Positions 5,868-10,697 of a stretch of DNA of 10,697 nucleotides are shown here, piece after piece (within the stretch, counting starts at the first letter, position 1; each line of letters starts with the position of its first letter). The position numbers and the translations under genes are program-made. The notes under the pieces were generated by a model. That model saw nothing but the letters and a program-made list of their open reading frames with translations. It was not told the origin of the DNA and searched no databases. This stretch comes from CACKLF01 sp002725175 (GTDB lineage: Bacteria > Pseudomonadota > Alphaproteobacteria > Rhodobacterales > Rhodobacteraceae), in assembly GCA_002725175.2 (NCBI GenBank), contig PBQX02000115.1, positions 1-10,697 of the forward strand, written 5' to 3'.

Positions 5868-6934
5868 TTTTTAATTATTACTTCATATTCTGTAGAATCT
5901 GGTTTCTTTGAGTTAATTGCTCTTCTACACAATATTTTGGTTATATTATACTGTTTAAATTCATTGTTTACGAATGCTGTATCAGAATTACTCATTACAA
6001 ACTTAATTCCTTTCTTATTCAAATCATGACATTTTTCAAATAATGAACTATGTTCTGAGTCATTAAATCCACCTGACTGATAGTTTACAAAAGACTTTTC
6101 GTTAATAGGAACGTATGGTGGATCTAAATATACAAAATCATTGGATTCTATTTTGTTTGGTATGACATCTGCAAACACAGAATCCATAAACCTAACTCTT
6201 TGAATAGAATTGCTCATTTCTGTAAGTTCTTCATATGAAATAATCGATTTTAGATTCTTATAATTACCATAAGGCACGTTGAATCCATTTGGACCAACAC
6301 GATATACTCCTCGAAAACATGTCTTGTTTAAGAATATAAACATTGCAGAACATTGGACAGAACTTAAATTATCTTCACTTGTTTCATTATACATTTTTCG
6401 TATCCAATAATAATATGATTCCTTAGATTTAACAGCATTCTCTAATGACGTTGGTGTCAGGTGCCGGCCGCGACGGGACCGTGCTGCATTTGCGGCAGCT
6501 TTTGAAGCTTCTGATTCTGAAATTAATAAGCGTTTCATTTCCATAATATCTTCACTTAAACAAAGCTGTCGCCTCTGCATTTCTTTTACTAACTCTTCTT
6601 TTGTTTTTAAAGAATTTATTTCTTTAGTACTAAGCGGGGAATTCTCGTCTATATTTGAATAAGTATTCAAAAAATTCTGTATATGTTTATATAAATCGTC
6701 CGGATGATTCTTTATATTATTGAACATTCCAATTAATACTTTGTTTTTATCATAACAATATATATTATCGTTCAATATTGTATCACCAGACTTTATTCTA
6801 TCAAGAAGACGAAATAATACACTACCACCACCTAAGAAAATTTCATGATAATTATTAATAACTTTTGGAAATTTTTCAAATATTTCGTCTAGAATTTGTG
6901 TTTTACCTCCAACCCATTTAATAATTGGTTTCAT
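5861..6934 (-). CDS. DNA N6-adenine methyltransferase, Dam/D12 class
   Basis: This 357-residue alpha-class adenine methyltransferase transfers a methyl group from S-adenosylmethionine to adenine in a short DNA site. Motifs: KWVGGK (6-11) and FLGGGSVLF (33-41) for cofactor binding; NKTCFRGVYRVGPNGFNVPYGNY (203-225), typical of the family; catalytic DPPY (271-274); and MSNSD (314-318). The start is secure because KWVGGK sits at its usual position. Family members run about 260-290 residues; the excess is a charged, probably helical insert (about 104-170), within which a G+C-rich island encodes AARSRRGRHLTP (150-161). Divergent from a PD-(D/E)XK nuclease gene across 49 bases, which suggests it is the protective half of a restriction-modification pair. 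The recognition site cannot be read from the sequence; GATC is known for many relatives. Confidence 0.93.
   Translation of the reverse strand: MKPIIKWVGGKTQILDEIFEKFPKVINNYHEIFLGGGSVLFRLLDRIKSGDTILNDNIYCYDKNKVLIGMFNNIKNHPDDLYKHIQNFLNTYSNIDENSPLSTKEINSLKTKEELVKEMQRRQLCLSEDIMEMKRLLISESEASKAAANAARSRRGRHLTPTSLENAVKSKESYYYWIRKMYNETSEDNLSSVQCSAMFIFLNKTCFRGVYRVGPNGFNVPYGNYKNLKSIISYEELTEMSNSIQRVRFMDSVFADVIPNKIESNDFVYLDPPYVPINEKSFVNYQSGGFNDSEHSSLFEKCHDLNKKGIKFVMSNSDTAFVNNEFKQYNITKILCRRAINSKKPDSTEYEVIIKNY
6455..6500. repeat. G+C-rich island D (in methyltransferase insert)
   Basis: By hand count 20 of 24 bases at 6461-6484 are G or C. It contains CCGCGACGGG (6468-6477), identical to island B but inverted relative to the coding strand of its gene. 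Arms CCG and CGG flank the CGA spacer. Confidence 0.65.
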
Positions 6935-6983
6935 ATCCTTTGTTTATAAATATATTTATATATTTCATTTTTATGATATAAAA
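6935..6983. promoter_or_regulatory. Divergent promoter region of the restriction-modification pair
   Basis: A 49-bp, almost purely A/T spacer (TTTATAAATATATTTATATA within it) between the methyltransferase and nuclease start codons. It must drive both genes, which would allow their expression to be balanced or timed. Confidence 0.45.
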
Positions 6984-7616
6984 ATGAACATAAATTCAAA
7001 ACAAAATATTATGACCAAGATGACTAAATTTAAAACAATTGTTACAGAACGCCTGAAAGAAATAATAAACTGGTCTATACATCCATATCCAAATGGTTTA
7101 ACAACAAAATTTAGCAGAACACAGCGCGGTACTGTAAAACAGCTGCGTGATGAGGCAAAAAAGAAGGAATTTGAATGGGGAAATTCAATTATAAATCAAA
7201 AAGACAATGGAAACTGGTCAACTACTCTTGGACAAAATCTTGTACGAGACGTTCTAAAATTATTAGGTAAGAATCCTAGAAAACCAGAAAAAAAAGATGG
7301 ATATATTCCAGATTGGGAATGCGATGATGCAATTTATGAAGTTAAAACAAGAAATTGGACAACAGGAGGAAGTGCTGGAGAAAAAGTACTAGGTGTTATG
7401 TATAAATACAGTGATATTCCAGTACTTTATGGGAAACCATTATATATTGTTCTTGTTGCTTATCAAGAATATGAATATACACTTGGAAATACAAAAATTT
7501 TTGGTGAAAATATTTCTGAAAGAAAAAAAACGTTACTAGATACTGCTGCTGGTATGGATATTAAATATTTAAAATTTAGTGATTTGGTTTTACCACTAAT
7601 TGAGGTTCAGACCTGA
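6984..7616 (+). CDS. PD-(D/E)XK nuclease, probable type II restriction endonuclease
   Basis: This 210-residue protein starts at ATG 6984; internal Met10 and Met13 are alternatives. The core YIPDWECDDAIYEVKTRNW (107-125) has Asp110, Glu119 and Lys121 in the order PD-x8-EVK, the metal-binding catalytic triad of PD-(D/E)XK nucleases. GGSAGEKVLGVMYKYSDIP (128-146) and LYIVLVAYQEY (153-163) fit the continuation of the fold. No other enzymatic domain is seen, and the size is right for a stand-alone type II enzyme. The neighbouring divergent adenine methyltransferase supports a restriction role, as in chloroviruses and marseilleviruses, which are known to carry such pairs. It ends in a G+C-rich patch 23 bases from a convergent gene. 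Specificity unknown; a non-restriction nuclease is the main alternative. Confidence 0.82.
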   Translation: MNINSKQNIMTKMTKFKTIVTERLKEIINWSIHPYPNGLTTKFSRTQRGTVKQLRDEAKKKEFEWGNSIINQKDNGNWSTTLGQNLVRDVLKLLGKNPRKPEKKDGYIPDWECDDAIYEVKTRNWTTGGSAGEKVLGVMYKYSDIPVLYGKPLYIVLVAYQEYEYTLGNTKIFGENISERKKTLLDTAAGMDIKYLKFSDLVLPLIEVQT

Positions 7617-7639
7617 GCATCGGCTTGTCGCCCGGATGT

Positions 7640-8428
7640 CTACGAATTTGCATTTCTTCTACACCAATCAAGACGAGACTGACCACGGTCTCCTTTTCCT
7701 GCGTCTAGTACACATCTCCGAATGTTCGATGGCAGTGATTCGAGTACTGATTTCGATAAATTGCGGTTGCGGGGCGGCGGCGGTTTAGGAGAAACGGTTG
7801 GTGGCCGTGGCGGTTTAGGAGAAACGGGCTTCGGCCGCGGTAGCTTCGCCCCCAGGGCAGCTTCAGCCTCGGCAGTAGCCTTTTCGTCAGCCGCTCTCTT
7901 GGCTTCTTCTTCACGTTGTCTTGTATGCTCTTGTAATATTTGTTTTTTTTGAATTTTAATATACCATTCAAGTTTTCTCAGATTTGCTATTTTACGTTTC
8001 ATTACCCGCGTTTCCGATTGAATTTTTTGTTCCATCTGTTTCATAACCTGTGATTCCGATTGAATTTCTTCTTTCAGATTTGGTATCATTTTCTGGAGAA
8101 GTTCTATTCTGTAAACTTTGTCTATGATTTTGTTTTTATGTGTTTTACATTTTTCTCCGGTCGTTTTACACATTTGTTTATCAGATTTCCATTGACAAAA
8201 ACGACCGTCATGAGCTGCAGATACTAGACAGCTCATTTTATTACCATTGAAGCGCTGACATTCTTTAACTTTTAAAGGTGGACATGGATCATTATCCATG
8301 GCTCTCTTTCCTTTATACATTACATATTCTGTGTCATTTACAGAAAAGCTTTCCCTCTGATTTATATAAGTACACAAACTTATTGATACAATTAAAACAA
8401 ATACAACTATGTATGCACCTGATATCAT
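7640..8428 (-). CDS. Membrane-anchored six-Cys-domain protein with coiled coil and Pro-rich tail, paralogue 3
   Basis: A 262-residue protein. A hydrophobic signal anchor (3-20) is followed by the six-Cys domain (about 34-94; Cys at 49, 57, 67, 78, 87, 94). Cys spacing is 7, 9, 10, 8 and 6 residues, against 7, 9, 13, 8 and 6 in the 438-1409 protein, and FCQWKxDKxMCKTTG is nearly identical. Next comes a long charged helix or coiled coil (about 104-185) with an internal IQSExxVMK duplication (122 and 136). An Ala/Glu-rich stretch leads into a Pro-rich repeat (197-219, VSPKPP twice) and a basic Cys-containing tail. The 3' third is clearly richer in G+C than the 5' part. The low-complexity and Ser/Lys stalk of the paralogues is replaced here by coiled coil, so the shared domain sits on different stalks. 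Function unknown; surface or membrane role inferred. Confidence 0.85.
   Translation of the reverse strand: MISGAYIVVFVLIVSISLCTYINQRESFSVNDTEYVMYKGKRAMDNDPCPPLKVKECQRFNGNKMSCLVSAAHDGRFCQWKSDKQMCKTTGEKCKTHKNKIIDKVYRIELLQKMIPNLKEEIQSESQVMKQMEQKIQSETRVMKRKIANLRKLEWYIKIQKKQILQEHTRQREEEAKRAADEKATAEAEAALGAKLPRPKPVSPKPPRPPTVSPKPPPPRNRNLSKSVLESLPSNIRRCVLDAGKGDRGQSRLDWCRRNANS
7779..7827 (-). repeat. 30-bp-period direct repeat in Pro-rich segment
   Basis: GGCGGTTTAGGAGAAACGG occurs exactly at 7779-7797 and 7809-7827, encoding the two VSPKPP units of the 7640-8428 protein. Exact DNA identity suggests a recent duplication. Confidence 0.85.
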
Positions 8429-8510
8429 TATATTATAAAATATATAAATTGTAGTATATCAATAAAAATGAATAGCGATTTGTATGTTTTAAATACGTAA
8501 CTTGAATATT
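8429..8510. promoter_or_regulatory. Divergent intergenic promoter region
   Basis: An 82-bp AT-rich spacer between two divergent start codons. Its right end, TTGAATATT directly before ATG 8511, is repeated exactly before the next gene's ATG at 8874. Confidence 0.4.
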
Positions 8511-8513
8511 ATG
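8502..8513 (+). promoter_or_regulatory. Shared pre-start motif TTGAATATTATG, copy 1
   Basis: Identical to 8865-8876, in both cases ending in the start codon. A similar TTGTATAATATG precedes the zipper gene at 5672 (minus strand). Possibly a core promoter or transcription-start element lying directly against the ATG. Confidence 0.35.
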
Positions 8514-8819
8514 TATCGACTTCTTGTATTTTGTATCTATATTATGTTTAATGATGCAATGACATATTATAAAAAGCCTTATAGATTTGTAGTTCATAAA
8601 AAAAATCTTATTAGAAGCGATTTCATGAAAATTACTTCGAATAAGAATGTTAATCCAGATGAATATGTAAAAGTGTGTCAAGAATTAAATAGCCTCGGCG
8701 TCGCCGCCGGCCTTGGAAGCAATAATATGATCATTTATAATAATATGATTAATGCGTATGATTTTCTGACTAAAGATGAATTTAATGCGTTAACAAAGGA
8801 TAATTTCATCTATAGATAA
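8511..8819 (+). CDS. Small hypothetical protein with N-terminal hydrophobic segment
   Basis: Starting at ATG 8511 gives 102 residues; the open frame extends upstream to a TTG, which I regard as part of a promoter or leader motif shared with the next gene. The N-terminus (MYRLLVFCIYIMFNDAM) could be a signal peptide. The rest is polar with no recognised domain. A G+C-rich island (8691-8717) encodes SLGVAAGLGS near residues 60-69, unlike the surrounding AT-rich codons. A minus-strand frame over 8433-8681 is open too, but is hydrophobic and low-complexity and looks like a shadow. The start KKPYRFVVHKKN is faintly like QKPYFLKHNS in the 10250-10540 protein, too weak to call homology. Function unknown. 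Confidence 0.6.
   Translation: MYRLLVFCIYIMFNDAMTYYKKPYRFVVHKKNLIRSDFMKITSNKNVNPDEYVKVCQELNSLGVAAGLGSNNMIIYNNMINAYDFLTKDEFNALTKDNFIYR
8691..8717. repeat. G+C-rich island F (in small ORF)
   Basis: By hand count 21 of 25 bases at 8692-8716 are G or C. It contains a perfect inverted repeat CGGCG-TCGC-CGCCG (8696-8709), which on the minus strand is a 5-bp stem closed by GCGA. Confidence 0.65.
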
Positions 8820-8864
8820 TTAAAGAAATATTGGAAAAGAAAATAAGTCTTAGTCATCTAATAT

Positions 8865-8876
8865 TTGAATATTATG
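8865..8876 (+). promoter_or_regulatory. Shared pre-start motif TTGAATATTATG, copy 2
   Basis: Exact copy of 8502-8513, placed at the start codon of the next gene. AT-richness makes chance matches easier, so the functional reading is tentative. Confidence 0.35.
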
Positions 8877-9533
8877 ATGTATTCTCCAACGTTATTGTTT
8901 TATAATGTGCTTTTTTATAAAAATACCAATAAATTATTTCTTGAAGTAACACAACCAAATTATATGAATCATATTTCTCAAAATCTTCAGGGAATATTAT
9001 CTAACAATAAAGACATTTCTGTTATAAATAAATATTACTCATCAAAGCAAGATTTTATCTATTCTAAACCTTTTATTGATAAAAACAATACGGTTGTTAC
9101 TCATTCTTATATTAATCTTAATAAATCTACTGATTTTTTTTCAAAATATTGGTGGTTCAAATTGAAAAGCTCCGAATCCTTTAAAAAATGTAGAACTCCA
9201 AATATAGGAAAAGAAATGAACGAATACATATTTGAAGAAACTTTCAATAAATTATCCAGTTATATACAAAATGAATATAAGAAGAATGGCAAAAAAATTA
9301 TATTTGGAGAAGATATAGTCATTTTTGCAGAGAAAAAAGAAGATGGATTAAAATGGACCTCTAATGATCTTGACGTTATTAACTCAAATAATAATATTGT
9401 AATCAGAACTCCTATTATGTATACAAGCATAGATGCGGTTCCAAAGAGAGTTGCCGGTATGACATATGTTAAAGTTATATCGCCCGCGCAGGTCATAGAA
9501 TGGATTACGAATAAATCTTTTCAAACGGATTAA
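8874..9533 (+). CDS. Hypothetical protein (219 aa)
   Basis: Starts at ATG 8874 (Met2 at 8877 is an alternative) and ends at TAA 9531-9533. I do not recognise a family. It begins with a mildly hydrophobic stretch (MMYSPTLLFYNVLFY), not clearly a signal peptide. The body is rich in Asn, Lys, Ser and Tyr with no Cys pattern; it contains an aromatic KYWWFKLK segment (near 88-95) and ends in a more conserved-looking region (AVPKRVAGMTYVKVISPAQVIEWI). It lies 54 bases downstream of the 8511 gene on the same strand and shares its start-proximal motif, so the two are likely co-regulated. It converges on 9603-10157 with a 69-bp gap. Confidence 0.75.
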   Translation: MMYSPTLLFYNVLFYKNTNKLFLEVTQPNYMNHISQNLQGILSNNKDISVINKYYSSKQDFIYSKPFIDKNNTVVTHSYINLNKSTDFFSKYWWFKLKSSESFKKCRTPNIGKEMNEYIFEETFNKLSSYIQNEYKKNGKKIIFGEDIVIFAEKKEDGLKWTSNDLDVINSNNNIVIRTPIMYTSIDAVPKRVAGMTYVKVISPAQVIEWITNKSFQTD

Positions 9534-9602
9534 AATGATAATAAAAAAACAAATTTACAATAATCTAGCCTTATGTACGTATAAGCGTTTTTCTTGATGT
9601 TC

Positions 9603-10157
9603 TTACTGAGATTCGAACAGTCCAGCGACTGGCGTATCTGTAATTGGATTAAAATCCTCAATTGACAGAATAGTCATAGTTGACGTGACATGGGATACAT
9701 CCTCTTGATACTCACCATGCAAATTGCGGGTATTTACTAAAACTAGACCAGCTTTTAGTCCAGGGGACCACGTATCATCTTCTTCATCGTGGTTTAGTTG
9801 AACAATTCCTTTTAAAATGTCATCAAAATGCAATCTATATGAAGGTCTTGTGACTCCTTTCAATATAGATTCTCTTGTGTCAGTTATGTATCTTGTTGTT
9901 AAGTTAAGACCTTTGTTCGTTGATGAAATTTCACAATCACAACCACTTTCCACTGGAAAGTTTTGAGCAATAGAAATGACTTCTGTTAAAGAATACTTGA
10001 TTTTGAAGTACTTTGTAGTATCTGATTTCTTATCTTCGCGTTTCTTTAGCAGATTTGACAAATGTACGTATATTTCGTTTGAAATATCTTCTTTTTTGTC
10101 AAATATATAATCCATAATCTCTCGATTATCTGCACATATTGTGTCTTTTTTATCCAT
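9603..10157 (-). CDS. Hypothetical protein (184 aa)
   Basis: Starts at ATG 10155-10157. It is soluble and charged, with no signal peptide or membrane segment. The N-terminal 50 residues are helical and Lys/Asp/Glu-rich (NREIMDYIFDKKEDISNEIY). The remainder reads as mixed alpha/beta (SGCDCEISSTNKGLNLTTRY; GLKAGLVLVNTRNLHGEYQ). The single Cys-Asp-Cys (positions 74-76) and Asp/Glu-rich HDEEDDTW are noticeable, but I cannot assign a function. The 5' leader carries two perfect tandem copies of a 10-bp unit. The downstream gap 9534-9602 holds only a weak 5-bp stem and poly-A runs. Confidence 0.75.
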   Translation of the reverse strand: MDKKDTICADNREIMDYIFDKKEDISNEIYVHLSNLLKKREDKKSDTTKYFKIKYSLTEVISIAQNFPVESGCDCEISSTNKGLNLTTRYITDTRESILKGVTRPSYRLHFDDILKGIVQLNHDEEDDTWSPGLKAGLVLVNTRNLHGEYQEDVSHVTSTMTILSIEDFNPITDTPVAGLFESQ

Positions 10158-10160
10158 TTT

Positions 10161-10180
10161 TTTGTTGATTTTTGTTGATT
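10161..10180 (-). repeat. 10-bp tandem repeat in gene leader
   Basis: TTTGTTGATT occurs twice in perfect tandem directly upstream of the 10157 start codon (AATCAACAAA twice on the coding strand). It may be a leader or promoter element or simple slippage. Confidence 0.6.
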
Positions 10181-10249
10181 CTTCTACTATTCATATACAT
10201 ATCTAGAACAGAAATGATGTCATTTTTTTTGCAAGATACATTTATACAG

Positions 10250-10540
10250 TTAATAATCATATTCTCTTTTTTCATTTTTTTTGCGTTGAATATATTCTTC
10301 CTCTGGAGTTAAAACTGGAATAGGAATTAGTTCTGGATACTGTTGTTTCCTAGGTTCTAAACTTTTACCAAGATTTTTAAGAATATCTCTTAGTGCATCT
10401 TTTAATCTATCTAATTGCTCTACAGTATAGATTTCACCAGGGTTTTGATAAATACGACTGTTGTGTTTTAAAAAATATGGTTTTTGCACAAACGCCGCAG
10501 CATAAGTAGCATAAGCTATAAAATATCTCATAACTCTCAT
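10250..10540 (-). CDS. Small hypothetical protein with signal-like N-terminus
   Basis: The first ATG is at 10538-10540, giving 96 residues; the frame is open further upstream only to a TTG, so I use the ATG. The N-terminus (RYFIAYATYAAAFVQ, 5-19) is hydrophobic and Ala-rich, consistent with a signal peptide or anchor. An amphipathic helix follows (EQLDRLKDALRDILKNLGKSL), then a Pro-rich stretch (LIPIPVLTPEEE) and a charged tail. I do not recognise it. It is preceded on the same strand, after 47 bases, by the end of another gene, and followed by a 92-bp non-coding gap. Confidence 0.65.
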   Translation of the reverse strand: MRVMRYFIAYATYAAAFVQKPYFLKHNSRIYQNPGEIYTVEQLDRLKDALRDILKNLGKSLEPRKQQYPELIPIPVLTPEEEYIQRKKNEKREYDY

Positions 10541-10587
10541 ATTATAAGAATTATATAATATTCGCAGAATTATCGTAAAACAAATAC

Positions 10588-10697
10588 TCAAACGTTACGT
10601 CTTTTATTGGTTTTTTTAGTGGTTTTAATTCGTTTTTTAGTGGGATATCTCAATGGCAGGCTTCCAAAAATTTTAAATTGATATATGAAATTTACGA
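10588..10697 (-). CDS. C-terminal end of a gene entering from the right (basic tail)
   Basis: On the minus strand one frame is open from the window edge to TGA at 10588-10590, while the other two have stops. The 35 visible residues are IYQFKIFGSLPLRYP followed by a strongly basic tail (TKKRIKTTKKTNKRRNV), the sort of ending found on DNA-, RNA- or virion-binding proteins. Too little is present to name a family. The short length means it could be chance. Confidence 0.45.
   Translation of the reverse strand, partial: VNFIYQFKIFGSLPLRYPTKKRIKTTKKTNKRRNV

Noticed and set aside
5861..7616. Reading the window as bacterial or phage because of the restriction-modification pair
   Set aside because: No Shine-Dalgarno-like sequences before the starts, and the neighbours (C1A protease, HSD17B10- and RDH-like SDRs, F-box-like ORF) are eukaryote-type; such pairs are known in eukaryotic large DNA viruses.
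7600..7952. Plus-strand frames at 7600-7788 and 7722-7952
   Set aside because: Overlap the end of the nuclease gene and the antisense of the third six-Cys paralogue; the open frames come from G+C-rich sequence lacking stops.
8433..8681. Minus-strand 82-codon frame opposite the 8511-8819 gene
   Set aside because: Low-complexity Ile/Asn/Tyr composition with no domain; the plus-strand frame has a better start context and a signal-like N-terminus. I am not certain either is expressed.
9570..9585. CTTAT-GTACGT-ATAAG stem between the convergent genes 8874-9533 and 9603-10157
   Set aside because: Only five Watson-Crick pairs, much shorter than the hairpins reported for Mimivirus transcript ends; easily chance in AT-rich sequence.
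10541..10591. N-terminal extension of the 10250-10540 gene to a TTG codon
   Set aside because: The upstream codon is TTG, and non-ATG starts are unlikely in a eukaryote-infecting virus. The same applies to the extensions at 5673-5681, 8502-8510 and 8865-8873.
1..10697. GATC depletion as evidence for the methyltransferase target
   Set aside because: A rough scan by eye finds about 18 GATC sites, perhaps somewhat fewer than the AT-rich composition predicts. One window counted by hand cannot show avoidance, so no specificity is claimed.
1..10697. tRNA or other structured RNA genes
   Set aside because: No cloverleaf-like sequence or B-box-type motif was seen in any intergenic gap, and the gaps are mostly too short.

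Overview
The window is AT-rich, densely packed and free of visible introns. It carries short genes on both strands separated by gaps of about 20-90 bases, and it mixes eukaryote-like enzymes (papain-type protease, short-chain dehydrogenases) with prokaryote-like ones (an N6-adenine methyltransferase and a PD-(D/E)XK nuclease). Together with low-complexity anchored proteins and paralogous tandem genes, this points to a nucleocytoplasmic large DNA virus (Nucleocytoviricota), plausibly of an algal or other protist host. No hallmark gene (capsid, polymerase, packaging ATPase) is present, so the assignment is an inference.

Layout. Positions 1-1409 (minus) hold two tandem paralogues of a membrane-anchored six-cysteine protein; the first is cut by the window edge. 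A third, diverged paralogue lies at 7640-8428 (minus). Positions 1433-2509 (minus) encode a secreted papain-family protease. Diverging from it are two codirectional short-chain dehydrogenase genes: an HSD17B10-like enzyme (2575-3465), and a retinol/17-beta-hydroxysteroid dehydrogenase-like protein fused to two VOC/glyoxalase-like modules (3497-5326). Then come a small leucine-zipper protein (5400-5672, minus) and a 52-residue F-box-like/Cys-rich mini-protein (5709-5867, plus; too short for standard ORF calling). Positions 5861-6934 (minus) and 6984-7616 (plus) form a divergent adenine methyltransferase / PD-(D/E)XK nuclease pair, read as a type II restriction-modification system. The right end (8511-10697) carries four unrecognised genes and the 3' end of a fifth.

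The most unusual signal is a set of short (about 25-90 bp) G+C-rich islands, near 80% G+C, scattered through otherwise AT-rich genes. They sit at linkers or as extra loops (protease 2140-2177, dehydrogenase 2723-2808, fusion protein 4462-4489 and 4991-5024, methyltransferase 6455-6500, small ORF 8691-8717) and once between genes (5350-5385). Several centre on small inverted repeats around a CGA spacer whose arms differ but remain complementary. They occur in different frames and orientations relative to the genes. This resembles a family of miniature palindromic insertions tolerated inside coding sequence.

How the genes may work together: the restriction-modification pair could degrade competing or host DNA while protecting the virus genome. 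The two dehydrogenases could form a small lipid, steroid or acyl oxidoreduction module. The six-cysteine anchored proteins, with Ser/Lys, poly-Pro or coiled-coil stalks, look like virion-surface or membrane components.
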